64,000 nucleotides of DNA from positions 1,550,001-1,614,000 of the forward strand of contig NC_010617.1 in NCBI RefSeq assembly GCF_000010285.1, written 5' to 3'. Positions 54,467 through 63,077 of this stretch are shown one piece after another. Each line of letters starts with the position of its first letter. Position 1 is the stretch's first letter. The position numbers were made by a program, and so were the translations under genes. Origin of the DNA: Kocuria rhizophila DC2201 (GTDB lineage Bacteria > Actinomycetota > Actinomycetes > Actinomycetales > Micrococcaceae). The notes under the pieces were generated by a model that was given only the letters and a program-made list of their open reading frames with translations, was not told the DNA's origin and ran no database searches.

Positions 54467-56002
54467 ATGGAGCAGTTGCGCCTGGCAGGAGTGCACGACG
54501 ACGGTGAGCACCTCATCGTGGAGACCCCCGATTCCACGAGGTACCTGCTGACCATCGACCAGCAGTTGCGACAGACCATCCAGCACGCGCGCCGCAAACC
54601 GCCGGCCCGCGGCCGCGGGGGCGCCTCCTACGGCCCCCGGGACATCCAGGCCAGGTTCCGTGCCGGTGCGAGCGTGGAGGACATCGTCGCGGAGTGCGGC
54701 TGGGAGGCGGAGCGCGTCCGGCGCTACGAGTGGCCCATCCTGGCCGAGCGCTCCCACATGGTCAGCGAGGCGTGCCGCGTCAAGGTCTCCGGCACGGATC
54801 CCGCCCACGACGGCTACCGCTCGGTCTTCGAGGGCGAGCCCAGGACGCTCGAGGAGACCGTGCTCGAACGCGCCCAGCAGCTTGGGGTGCAGCGCTCCTC
54901 GCTGGACTGGGACGCCTGGCTGCGCGAGGACCAGCTGTGGACCGTGCAGCTGAGCTTCACCGCGTCGGAGACCACCTCGGGCCCCGCCGGCACCGGCCCG
55001 GCCCGGTGGAGCTTCAACCCCGCCACCCAGAGCGTGCGCCCCGAGAACGACTGGGCCCGCGCCCTCATGGAGGAGCCGCGGGAGACCGGACCGCTCGGCA
55101 CCGCCGCCCCCGCGGCACCGGCCGCGGCTCCCAGCCCGCAGCTGCGCCGGCTGCAGCACGAGGCGAGCCAGGCCGACGACCTGCTGGACGTGCTGCAGTC
55201 CCGGCGCGGCCGCCGGTTGGGCTCGGACGAGACCGCCGACGACCGGCTCGCGGAGATCCTCGGCCGCGGCATGGGCCCCGTGGAGCAGCGTCCGCGTCCC
55301 ATCGACGCCCCCGAGGACTCCCCGGTCTTCGACCGCCCTATCCAGCCCGCGGCCTCCCAGATGGCCGAGGAGCAGGCGCTGCGCGGTGAGGGCATCGAGA
55401 TCGTGGACGACTCCACCCCCGCGCGGCACGAGACCGCCCCCGGCCACGACGCACCCGCCGAGGACCCCTCCAGCGGTGGCGCCGCGTTCTCGGCAGGACC
55501 GTCGGGGACCGTGCACCGCGGGACGGGGACGTCCCGGGACGCCGCGTCCGGGGACGGGGAGGCAGAGACCCCCGCCGCGGAGAGCTGGGTGGACGTGACC
55601 GGCACGGAGGCCGCCGCCGAGGTCACCACCGGCGAGGACGGCACGGAACCGGCAGCCGGTGCGCCCACCACGCGGGAGACCGTGGCGCCGGTGGCCGCGC
55701 TGCACCCGCGCTCGACCTCCCCCGCCGCGCCCTCGGACGCACCCGAGCACACCGGGGCGGACGGCTCCGCAACCCGCGACCACGGGGCGGACACCTCACC
55801 GGCGGAGACCTCACCGGCGGAGACCCGCCAGGATGCTGCGGACACCCAGCAGGGCGGGGAGCACGACGTCACCGGGACCCACCGGGGCTCCGACCGGGAT
55901 GACGACGCCCCGGCCCCCGGTCCCCGCGGCCGCACCCCCAAGGCCAAGCGCTCGTCGGTGCCCAGCTGGGACGACATCGTCTTCGGCGCCAACAGGTCCT
56001 GA
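54467..56002 (+). CDS. sepH: Septation protein SepH
   Basis: 511 residues. N-terminal conserved domain (DUF3071; about 1-165: MEQLRLAGVHDDGEHLIVE, then SYGPRDIQARFRAGASVEDI as a helix-turn-helix segment at about 54-73, and RRYEWPILAERSHM). SepH binds FtsZ and promotes Z-ring assembly in Streptomyces and relatives. The remaining 340 residues are Ala/Thr/Glu/Pro-rich and disordered, with a basic end (KAKRSSVPSWDDIVFG) that is conserved. ATG has AAGGA 4 nt upstream. TAGACT at 54394-54399 may be the -10 box. Confidence 0.94.
   Translation: MEQLRLAGVHDDGEHLIVETPDSTRYLLTIDQQLRQTIQHARRKPPARGRGGASYGPRDIQARFRAGASVEDIVAECGWEAERVRRYEWPILAERSHMVSEACRVKVSGTDPAHDGYRSVFEGEPRTLEETVLERAQQLGVQRSSLDWDAWLREDQLWTVQLSFTASETTSGPAGTGPARWSFNPATQSVRPENDWARALMEEPRETGPLGTAAPAAPAAAPSPQLRRLQHEASQADDLLDVLQSRRGRRLGSDETADDRLAEILGRGMGPVEQRPRPIDAPEDSPVFDRPIQPAASQMAEEQALRGEGIEIVDDSTPARHETAPGHDAPAEDPSSGGAAFSAGPSGTVHRGTGTSRDAASGDGEAETPAAESWVDVTGTEAAAEVTTGEDGTEPAAGAPTTRETVAPVAALHPRSTSPAAPSDAPEHTGADGSATRDHGADTSPAETSPAETRQDAADTQQGGEHDVTGTHRGSDRDDDAPAPGPRGRTPKAKRSSVPSWDDIVFGANRS
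55793..55822 (+). repeat. Tandem 15-bp duplication in the sepH linker
   Basis: Two exact copies of ACCTCACCGGCGGAG, encoding a Thr-Ser-Pro-Ala-Glu repeat in the disordered linker. Confidence 0.9.
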
Positions 56003-56027
56003 CCCTCGATCCCCGGCCCCACGTGCT

Positions 56028-56050
56028 GTGGTGCGCCGGGGCCGCACCAC
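56028..56050 (+). terminator. Hairpin downstream of sepH
   Basis: 8-bp perfect stem (GTGGTGCG and complement) with a GC-rich 7-nt loop, about 25 nt past the sepH stop. Confidence 0.5.
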
Positions 56051-56054
56051 GCGG

Positions 56055-56060
56055 TACAGT
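56055..56060 (+). promoter_or_regulatory. -10 box upstream of the Pro/Thr-rich membrane protein gene
   Basis: TACAGT, the same hexamer as at uppP and PAC2, just after the sepH hairpin. The leader would be about 68 nt, consistent with use of a Shine-Dalgarno sequence at this gene. Confidence 0.4.
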
Positions 56061-56134
56061 CGCGTGGAGCGGACCGGGACCAGGGGAGAACACGACCCGG
56101 CCGCGCGTGTGGTCATGGGCGATTCCGAGGGACA

Positions 56135-56740
56135 ATGGGCATGAGCAACTCCATCCAGGACGATCTATTCGGGGACGACTCCCAGCCGACGGGCTCGGCG
56201 AGCGCCGAGTCCCGCTCTGGGGCGCGTCGATTCCTCGCGCCCGCGGCCCTGGGCGGTGCGGCCCTGCTGGTGCTGGCGGGCGTGGGTGCGGTGGCGTTCA
56301 CGGGCCTCACCGGCGGCTCGGACGATCCCGCGCCCGCGGACTTCGCGAGCCAGACCCCCTCCAGCACGCCGAGCCCCACCCCCACACTCTCCGCGACCCC
56401 GAGCCCCACCCCCACCGTGGAGCCGACCTTGCCGCCGGAGCAGTACTACGTTCCCCCGCAGCAGCCAGTGGCGCCCGTGCAGCCGGTGGTGCCCGTTCCG
56501 CAGCCGCCCGTGGTGCCTCAGCCGGCTCCGACCACAGCCGAGCCCACGGAGGCTCCCGAGCCCACCAAGGCGCCGGCACCTACCAAGCCCCCGGCACCCA
56601 CCCAGGCCCCGATACCGCCGAAGCCCCCGCAGCCCACGCTCCCCCCGCCCGAGAAGCCCAAGCCCACGAAGCCTGCGGGCAAGGGGGCCGCCGTGGAGCA
56701 GCCCGGGCCCGCGGCCACGCAGGGCACGTCCTCCCGGTGA
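56135..56740 (+). CDS. Membrane-anchored Pro/Thr-rich protein of unknown function
   Basis: 201 residues. A short cytoplasmic N-terminus (SIQDDLFGDDSQ) is followed by one transmembrane helix (about 33-58, FLAPAALGGAALLVLAGVGA) and an extracytoplasmic Pro/Thr/Val/Gln/Lys-rich region to the end. Coding DNA holds a 17-bp direct repeat (56369-56385 and 56399-56415). Such segments often span the cell wall or carry O-mannosylation; the latter is speculative but fits with ppm1 in the genome. No catalytic domain. ATG 56135 with GAGG 4 nt upstream; ATG 56141 is an alternative. Confidence 0.72.
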   Translation: MGMSNSIQDDLFGDDSQPTGSASAESRSGARRFLAPAALGGAALLVLAGVGAVAFTGLTGGSDDPAPADFASQTPSSTPSPTPTLSATPSPTPTVEPTLPPEQYYVPPQQPVAPVQPVVPVPQPPVVPQPAPTTAEPTEAPEPTKAPAPTKPPAPTQAPIPPKPPQPTLPPPEKPKPTKPAGKGAAVEQPGPAATQGTSSR

Positions 56741-56743
56741 GGC

Positions 56744-56762
56744 CCGGGGCCGCGTGCCCCGG
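56744..56762. terminator. Short hairpin between convergent genes
   Basis: 7-bp perfect stem CCGGGGC and complement with loop CGCGT, placed in the 36-nt gap between stop codons. Confidence 0.4.
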
Positions 56763-56776
56763 TCAGGGGCGCGGAC

Positions 56777-57925
56777 TCACCACAGCAGGGCAGGGACGCG
56801 CCGCTCGTCGTCCGTGAGTGAACCGTGCTGGCCCACCATCGCGAGGGGGCGGGTTCCCTGGCGGGCGACGTCGTAGAGAGCGATCTCCTCGCGGCCCAGG
56901 ATCCACACGTCCCCGGCGCGGGCGAGCAGTGCCGGATCCGGATCGGGGCCGAAGTAGCCCCCCTGCACGAGGGCCTCGCGCGTGGCCACCCACACGGCGT
57001 CCCCGAAGTGGTGCCGCCACGTGCGCGCCACCGTCGCGGGGTCGGTGCCCGGCGTCACGTGCAGCTGCAGGGCCCGGGGCTCCCCGGCCGTGAGGTGCAC
57101 GCCCGCCATGAGCTCCGGGTCCGCGCTGACGTCGATCCGGTACTCCGGGACCACGTCCACCATGCCGTGGTCCGCGCTGAGCAGCACCCGGGTGTTCGCG
57201 GGCAACCGGGTGACCAGCCGTTTCAGGGCCGAGTCCAGCTCCTCGAGGGCATGCAACCACGCGTCCGAGCGCCAACCGAGCTTGTGGCCTGTCTTGTCCA
57301 GCTCGTCCCAGTAGAAGTACACCAGCCCGCGGCGCCCCTCGCGCAGCTGCTCGAGCGCCCGGGAGGACCGGGCGTACACGCCGTCGGCGCCCACGAACCG
57401 CCCGCCGCGCAACGCGGCACGGGTCAGGGCGGAGGTCTCGAATCGGGGTGCGCTCACGGTCACGGCGTCCACGTGCTGCTCGGCGCGCTGCAGCACGGTG
57501 GGAACCGGCTGCCACTGCAGCGGGTCCACGTCCGCGGGCCAGTTGCCGAGCATGTTGACCACCCTGCCGCTTGCTGGGTCCAGGACGTCGTAGCCCAGCA
57601 TGCCGTGGCGCCCGGGCGCCGCACCGGTGCCCAGGCTGGACAGGGACACGGACGTGGTGGAGGGGAACGCGGCGTCAAGCTCGCCCAGGGAGTCCGCCGC
57701 GCGCAGCGTGGGTGCGTAGCCGGAGACCTCGCGCAGCAGCCGCGAGCCCAGCCCGTCCACGAGCACCACCACGTAGCGCCGGGCGGCGGGCAGCCCCAGG
57801 GCGTTGGACGTGCCCGGGACCCCCACGGCGGCCGCCGCGGAGGACAGCGTCTCGGCGATCGAGCGGCTGCCGTAGCGTGGCGCGGGAGGCAGCGTGTCCG
57901 GGAGCGCGGCGGGCGCCCCGGTCAC
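56777..57925 (-). CDS. Alkaline-phosphatase superfamily nucleotide pyrophosphatase/phosphodiesterase
   Basis: 382 residues of the type I phosphodiesterase/nucleotide pyrophosphatase fold. Metal site Asp in VVVLVDGLGSRLL (about 52-64); nucleophile Thr in FPSTTSVSLSSLGTG (about 90-104); second-site Asp/His in LLSADHGMVDV and the final His in MVGQHGSL. No signal peptide, so it is cytoplasmic. The substrate is unknown. GTG 57925 overlaps the DUF5998 stop by 4 nt (GTGA), so the two form an operon. Confidence 0.9.
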   Translation of the reverse strand: MTGAPAALPDTLPPAPRYGSRSIAETLSSAAAAVGVPGTSNALGLPAARRYVVVLVDGLGSRLLREVSGYAPTLRAADSLGELDAAFPSTTSVSLSSLGTGAAPGRHGMLGYDVLDPASGRVVNMLGNWPADVDPLQWQPVPTVLQRAEQHVDAVTVSAPRFETSALTRAALRGGRFVGADGVYARSSRALEQLREGRRGLVYFYWDELDKTGHKLGWRSDAWLHALEELDSALKRLVTRLPANTRVLLSADHGMVDVVPEYRIDVSADPELMAGVHLTAGEPRALQLHVTPGTDPATVARTWRHHFGDAVWVATREALVQGGYFGPDPDPALLARAGDVWILGREEIALYDVARQGTRPLAMVGQHGSLTDDERRVPALLW

Positions 57926-58623
57926 GAGGTGTGCCCCGTGTCCCGCCCGCCGAGCCGGTGGCTGAAGCGGCTGCGCGGGGTGGCGCCCTCGGCCCGCGGT
58001 GCCCCGGCGTGGGGAGCCGCCAGCTGGGCGCCGGAGTCGGTCAGGGGCGCCACGTTGGCCCGGCGCAGGGTGCGCGCGAACTCCCGGGCGCCCTCCACGG
58101 CGTCCTGCCCGTCTGCCTCGGAGCTGATGCGCATCACCACGTCCTCGCTCGCCGCGGTGCCCGTGTAGCCGTGATCGGCCTGGCACTCGGGGTCCTCGCA
58201 CATCGCGGGGTAGAGCTCGAGCTGCTGCGTGCCCGTCCAGCTCACCGCGAGGTTGAGCTCCATGATGGGCGTTCCCGGCTGATAGTCCTGGGGTTGGTGG
58301 TACGCGTAGCTCAGGGTCACCGAGCGGATCTGGGAGATCGGCACCGTCTCGGTGGAGACCCGCGCCACGGTCTCCGCGCCGGTGTCGTCGTACTGCTGGT
58401 CATCCACGTGCGTGATGTGCAGCACGTCCTCGGCCAGCACGAGCGCGGTGATGTGGCGGTGCAGCTCGGTGTTGGTGAAGTGCGTCTCCAGCTGCACGAG
58501 GTGGGACACGGGCTGCCGCCCGTCCAGGGAGTCGTTGACCACGTCCGTGACGAGCTGGGGGTAGAACCCCGCCTTCTCGATGTCCTGGACGAGCCGCGAA
58601 CCATCGGGTGCTGAGTAAGTCAT
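57922..58623 (-). CDS. DUF5998 family protein
   Basis: 233 residues. Conserved core: IEKAGFYPQLVTDVVNDSLDG, LVQLETHFTNTELHRHITAL and a small cysteine pair in MCEDPECQADHGY, which may bind a metal. The last 35 residues are Arg/Gly-rich. Actinobacteria-specific, cytoplasmic, function unknown. ATG 58623 lies 11 nt after GGAGG; GACAAT-N6 also precedes it, so either mode of initiation is possible. Coupled to the downstream phosphodiesterase. Confidence 0.86.
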   Translation of the reverse strand: MTYSAPDGSRLVQDIEKAGFYPQLVTDVVNDSLDGRQPVSHLVQLETHFTNTELHRHITALVLAEDVLHITHVDDQQYDDTGAETVARVSTETVPISQIRSVTLSYAYHQPQDYQPGTPIMELNLAVSWTGTQQLELYPAMCEDPECQADHGYTGTAASEDVVMRISSEADGQDAVEGAREFARTLRRANVAPLTDSGAQLAAPHAGAPRAEGATPRSRFSHRLGGRDTGHTS

Positions 58624-58696
58624 GGGCCCATTGTCCTCCACCGCGGCCCCCGGGGCACACCGTGTCAGCGAACGGCGCCCGGGCCGCACTCCCGCG

Positions 58697-60304
58697 TCAG
58701 GGCGTCACGACGCAGGAGACGGTCCCGTCCTCGAGCTGGGTGCACTGGGGGGTCACGTCCGTGGTGGGTGCCGGGCTCCGTGCTGGGGTCCCGCCGCCTC
58801 CCGGAGCTCGCGCCGGGGCGCTCGTGCTGGGCGCCGCGGGGTCCGGGTCCCCCGTTCCGGTCCACCGTGCCAGCACGGGTCCCAGCCACAGGTATCCCAC
58901 CACCACGGCGAGCACCGCGAGCAGCACGCCCAGCAGCCACCACGGCCACCGCGCACGACGCCGCGCGGCGGGTCCGCGCGCAGCCGCCCCGCCCGCACGG
59001 GAGAACGCGCCCGTGCCGCGTCCCGCCGAACCGGTCGGCTCGGACACCGTCCCGTCCACGGGCAGGGTGGCAGTGTCCCCGGCTGCCCGCACCTCCTCCG
59101 CCGCGCCGGAGGGTCCGGTGAGCCGCTGCACGGGCGGGGGCTGCGCGGCGTCGATGAGCTCGGTGCTGTCCTCGGCGGGCGGCTCGGCGAACGAGCGGGC
59201 AGGAACCTCCCCGGGGGCTGCGGAGTGCGGGTCGGCGGCGACCCCGGCGGAGGGACCCGTCGCGGTCACAGGGGCGGTCACAGGGGCGAACGGGCGCAGC
59301 ACATCGGTCCCGCGCTGCGCCATCTCGGGCCGGTCCTGGACCGGGACGGCCTGGCGGTGCACGGCGTGCCAGGCAATGGGCGCGTCCTCGGTGCACGCGG
59401 CCCCGGAGGGCAGCCGGGCGGCGTCGGCCACCGGGGACAGCTCACGCTCCGTGGTGGGCTCAAGCACGTCGAATACCTCGAAGGGCTCGCCCTCTGCGGT
59501 CTCGGCCGAGCGCCCCACCCGCCGGTCGGCCGTCTCCAGCAGGCCTGCGAGCAGCCGGTCCGCCGCCCGGACCCGCTGCTCGAGGTCGGGGTCCAGCAGC
59601 CCGGCGACCCCCGCGCGCAGGCACGGCGAGTCCGCGAACAGCCCGAGCGCGGCGACGTCGCCCGGGCCCAGCGGATCGCCGCTGAGATCGGCCTCGGGCA
59701 GCACCATGCGCACCGCGGTCACGCCCGCCGCGTAGAGGTCCATGCCGGGCGAGGGGTTGCCGGGGGCGTACGCCTCCGTGGGCAGGTATCCGGGGGTTCC
59801 CACGACCGTTCCGGTGTGGGTCAGGCGGGCGTCGTCGACCCGCACCGCGATCCCGAAGTCCGCGAGCCGCGCCACCGGCAGGGCCGAGCCGGTGGGTTCC
59901 AGCAGCACGTTGGCGGGCTTGACGTCGCGGTGCACCCATCCCCTGGTGTGCACGAAGCGCAGGGCCTCCAGCAGCTGGCAGACGAGCTCCTCCGCGAGCC
60001 AGTCCGCCACCGCCCCGTTGTCCTGCAGCGCGGCCTCCAGGGTGCCGCCCGAGACCAGTTCCATGGCGATTGCCACGTGCTCATCCTCTGCGGCCCACCC
60101 GTACGGTGCCACCACGTGCGGGTGCTCCAGGTTCACGGTCTGCTCGCGGACGAAGCGCAGCAGCTCCGCAGAGTCCCGCTGACGCAGCACCTTGGCCGCG
60201 CACTCCCGGCCGAGCCGGAGGTCGTGGGCACGCCACACGGCACCGCTGCCGCCCTCCGCGATGGGCGTCAGCAGCTCGAACCGGCCGGCGATCGTGTCCC
60301 GCAC
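58697..60304 (-). CDS. Membrane Ser/Thr protein kinase (Hanks type)
   Basis: 535 residues. Kinase domain about 8-265: Gly-rich loop IAEGGSGAVW (15-24), Lys38 in AAKVL, catalytic HRDVKPAN (125-132), DFG at 149-151 and a GTPGYLPTE activation-segment end. A Pro/Ala-rich juxtamembrane linker of about 180 residues leads to one transmembrane helix (about 448-475) and a short extracellular tail rich in Pro, Thr and Gly with two cysteines (QCTQLEDGTVSCVV) but no PASTA repeats. GTG 60304 is 12 nt after the GNAT/acyl-CoA-ligase stop with no clear ribosome-binding site, implying coupling. The signal and targets are unknown. Confidence 0.9.
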   Translation of the reverse strand: MRDTIAGRFELLTPIAEGGSGAVWRAHDLRLGRECAAKVLRQRDSAELLRFVREQTVNLEHPHVVAPYGWAAEDEHVAIAMELVSGGTLEAALQDNGAVADWLAEELVCQLLEALRFVHTRGWVHRDVKPANVLLEPTGSALPVARLADFGIAVRVDDARLTHTGTVVGTPGYLPTEAYAPGNPSPGMDLYAAGVTAVRMVLPEADLSGDPLGPGDVAALGLFADSPCLRAGVAGLLDPDLEQRVRAADRLLAGLLETADRRVGRSAETAEGEPFEVFDVLEPTTERELSPVADAARLPSGAACTEDAPIAWHAVHRQAVPVQDRPEMAQRGTDVLRPFAPVTAPVTATGPSAGVAADPHSAAPGEVPARSFAEPPAEDSTELIDAAQPPPVQRLTGPSGAAEEVRAAGDTATLPVDGTVSEPTGSAGRGTGAFSRAGGAAARGPAARRRARWPWWLLGVLLAVLAVVVGYLWLGPVLARWTGTGDPDPAAPSTSAPARAPGGGGTPARSPAPTTDVTPQCTQLEDGTVSCVVTP

Positions 60305-60316
60305 TCGGTGCTGCGC

Positions 60317-63007
60317 CTAGCCCAGCATCGCGCGGCGCGCGCTGTCGGTGCGCTGGCCGGGATCGCCGATCTTGACGCTCGCCGAGAGCACGGTCAGCAC
60401 GGAGCCGGAGAGCACCACGGGGTTCAGCTCCAGGAACGCGACCTGCGGGAAGCGGTCCTTGAGGTACGCCACGCGGTTGACCAGCCGTTCCAGGCCCGTG
60501 GTGTCCACGGGCGGAACCCCCTGGTAGCCGAAGAGCTTGCGCGCGGCCTTGGGCGCCCGCACCATGCGCGTGATGTCCCGGTCAGTGAGCGGGGGCACCC
60601 GGTGGGCCCAGTCGTCCAGCAGGTTCACGGCGTCCCCGGCCATCCCGAAGGAGAGCACGGGCCCAATCAGCGGGTCCTCGGCGGCGCGCAGCACCACGGT
60701 CTGACCAGTGGGGGCCATGGACTGCACCTCGAAGTCCGTGGCGTTCCACCCCGCCAGGGTCCGGCGCATGGTCTCGATCGCCGCCCGCAGCTGCTCCGCA
60801 TCCTCCAGGTTCAGCACCACGCCGCCGAGGTCCAGGCGGTGGCGCAGGAACGGGTCCGTGGTCTTCAGCGCCACCGGGTAGCCCAGCCGCTCGGCGGCAG
60901 CACACGCCTCGTCGGGATCCGTGAAGCGCGCCGACTCGAGCACCGCGATGCCCGCGCAGCTCAGCAGCTCGTTGCGCTCGGCGATCGTCAGCTCGTACAG
61001 CGTGTCCCCGCTGACCTTCTCCCACTGCCGCTCCAGGAACTTCTCCACGCCGTCGAAGTCGAAGCCCTCCGGGTCCACCACCACGCCATGGTCTTGCGAG
61101 CGCCAGGACGTGTAGTCGATCACGCGGGCGAGCGCCGTCATCGCGGCGCCGGGCGAGTCGAAGCACGGCAGGGCGGCGTCGCCGTCCGTGCGCACCGCGG
61201 TGGTGACGGCGTGCGGGCCGAACTCGCCCGTGAACACCAGCAGGGTGGTGCGCCCCGCCTCGCTCGCGGCGTGGGCGACGTCGCGGAGCACCGCGTCACG
61301 GTCCAGGCCGGGGACGGGCATCAGCACGACCACGAGGCTGTCCTCGGTGTCCCGCGCGAACTCGGCGCGCACCGCGGCGAGGACGGCCTCGCGGGCGGCC
61401 GCGGCGCCGTGGGTGGTGTCCACGGAACCGTCCACCGTGCCGGGTTCGAGGTCCAGGCGCAGGGCGGTGTCCTCGGTGAGCTGGGCCAGCGCGAGCGCGT
61501 TGGAGAGCACCGCGACGCGCCGCGAGCGCGGCAGCGGCTGGCACTCGGCCACGGCGGCGATGTCCATGAGCTGCTCCGTGGTGGCCGCGCGGATCACCCC
61601 AGCCTGACGGAACATGGCGTCCAGGGCGCCGGCGGGGGCCTGGGTGACGCGTCCCGTGTGCCCGGGCGGCAGGCGCAGGCCGGTGACCTCGGACTTGGCG
61701 ACGATCACGGGCTTGGTCAGGGACAGCCTGCGGGCGATGCGCGAGAACTTGCGGGGGTTACCGACGGACTGCAGGTACAGCCCGCACACGGTGGTCCCGG
61801 GGTCGTCCTCCCAGTGCTGCATGAGGTCGTTGCCGGAGACGTCCGCGCGGTTGCCCGCCGAGAGGTAGCTGGACACCCCCACCCCGTGGCGCAGCGCCGC
61901 GCCGTAGAGCATGGTGCCCACCGCGCCGGACTGGGAGAACAGGCCCAGCCCGCCGCGCCGCGGCAGCTCGGGCAGCACGGACGCGTTGAGGGAGACCTCG
62001 GGGTCCGTGTTGATCAGCCCCAGGCTGGCCGGGCCCACCACGCGCATCCCCGCGGCCCGCGCGATCCGCACGAGCCGGCGCTGGGCCGTGGCCCCCTCCA
62101 GGCCGTCCTCGGCGTAGCCGCCGGTCATCACGACGACGGCGCGCACGCCGGCCCTGCCGCAGTCCGTCACCGCGTCCTCCACGGCCTCCCGGGGCACGGC
62201 GATCAGGGCGAGGTCCACGGGGCCCTCGATCTCGGACAGGGACGGGACGAAGGTGAGGCCCTCCCGCTCGTAGGGGGTGTGCCCCACACCGTAGAGGGTT
62301 CCGGTGAAGCCGCCGGCCAGGATGCCCTCCACCGCGTGATGCCCGGCGTGGTCCTCGTGGGCGGAGGCCCCGACCACGGCGATGGTGGAGGGCGTGAGCA
62401 GGTCCTTGACCGAGCGCGCCTCCGCGCGGTGCTCGCGCGCGGCCATCACGGCCAGGGACTTCTCGGTGGGGTCGATGTCGAAGTCCACCACCACCACGCC
62501 GTCCTCGAACTGGCGGGAGACGTCGTAGCCGGCCTCCACGAACACGTGGAGCATCTTGCGGTTCTCGGGCAGCACTTCCGCCGTGAAGCGGTCGATGCCG
62601 TTCTCCCGTGCGGCCGCGGCCAGGTGCTCCAGGAGGATGGAACCGATGCCCCGGCCCTGGTGGTGGTCCGAGATCATGAATGCCACCTCGGCGGCCCGCG
62701 GCGTGGTGCGGTCGTAGCGTCCCACGCCGATGAGCCGCTCCCCCAGCATCAGCACGAAGCACACGCGGTCCACGTGGTCCACCGTGGTGAAGCGCTCCAG
62801 CTCCCGCTGGGACAGCCGGGGCTTGTAGGAGAAGAAGCGCAGGTAGATGCTGTCCTGGGACTGCGAGGAGTGGAACTGCTGCAGCAGCTCCTGGTCCTGC
62901 GGGCTGATGGGCCGCAGGTGCGCGGTGGCTCCGTCGCGCAGGATCACGTCCGCCTCCCAGTACTCGGGGTAGGACTGCTGCTGCGGAGTCTCGTCGTGGG
63001 AACCCAT
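60317..63007 (-). CDS. GNAT acetyltransferase fused to ADP-forming acyl-CoA synthetase (Pat-like)
   Basis: 896 residues. An N-terminal GNAT domain (about 20-195; acetyl-CoA loop DHHQGRGIGSILLEHL) is followed by a CoA-binding Rossmann domain (about 210-305, STIAVVGASAHEDHAGHH), a succinyl-CoA-ligase-like domain (LGLFSQSGAVGTMLYGA) and a C-terminal ATP-grasp domain (about 680-890, ALKTTDPFLRHRLDLGGVVL). In E. coli Pat the GNAT is at the C-terminus; here the order is reversed. The ligase half in such proteins is often a CoA/nucleotide sensor; activity is unknown. ATG 63007 with TAGTCT-N7 and no ribosome-binding site. The kinase gene follows after 12 nt. Confidence 0.92.
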   Translation of the reverse strand: MGSHDETPQQQSYPEYWEADVILRDGATAHLRPISPQDQELLQQFHSSQSQDSIYLRFFSYKPRLSQRELERFTTVDHVDRVCFVLMLGERLIGVGRYDRTTPRAAEVAFMISDHHQGRGIGSILLEHLAAAARENGIDRFTAEVLPENRKMLHVFVEAGYDVSRQFEDGVVVVDFDIDPTEKSLAVMAAREHRAEARSVKDLLTPSTIAVVGASAHEDHAGHHAVEGILAGGFTGTLYGVGHTPYEREGLTFVPSLSEIEGPVDLALIAVPREAVEDAVTDCGRAGVRAVVVMTGGYAEDGLEGATAQRRLVRIARAAGMRVVGPASLGLINTDPEVSLNASVLPELPRRGGLGLFSQSGAVGTMLYGAALRHGVGVSSYLSAGNRADVSGNDLMQHWEDDPGTTVCGLYLQSVGNPRKFSRIARRLSLTKPVIVAKSEVTGLRLPPGHTGRVTQAPAGALDAMFRQAGVIRAATTEQLMDIAAVAECQPLPRSRRVAVLSNALALAQLTEDTALRLDLEPGTVDGSVDTTHGAAAAREAVLAAVRAEFARDTEDSLVVVLMPVPGLDRDAVLRDVAHAASEAGRTTLLVFTGEFGPHAVTTAVRTDGDAALPCFDSPGAAMTALARVIDYTSWRSQDHGVVVDPEGFDFDGVEKFLERQWEKVSGDTLYELTIAERNELLSCAGIAVLESARFTDPDEACAAAERLGYPVALKTTDPFLRHRLDLGGVVLNLEDAEQLRAAIETMRRTLAGWNATDFEVQSMAPTGQTVVLRAAEDPLIGPVLSFGMAGDAVNLLDDWAHRVPPLTDRDITRMVRAPKAARKLFGYQGVPPVDTTGLERLVNRVAYLKDRFPQVAFLELNPVVLSGSVLTVLSASVKIGDPGQRTDSARRAMLG

Positions 63008-63014
63008 AGACTTC

Positions 63015-63020
63015 AGACTA
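63015..63020 (-). promoter_or_regulatory. -10 box of a leaderless promoter for the GNAT/acyl-CoA-ligase gene
   Basis: TAGTCT on the minus strand, 7 nt before ATG 63007. Divergent from parC. Confidence 0.55.
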
Positions 63021-63077
63021 GCCAACCGCCTGCCCCTCACACAGGAGCACGCATCGATTCCAAGGAGTTGCCGCTCG

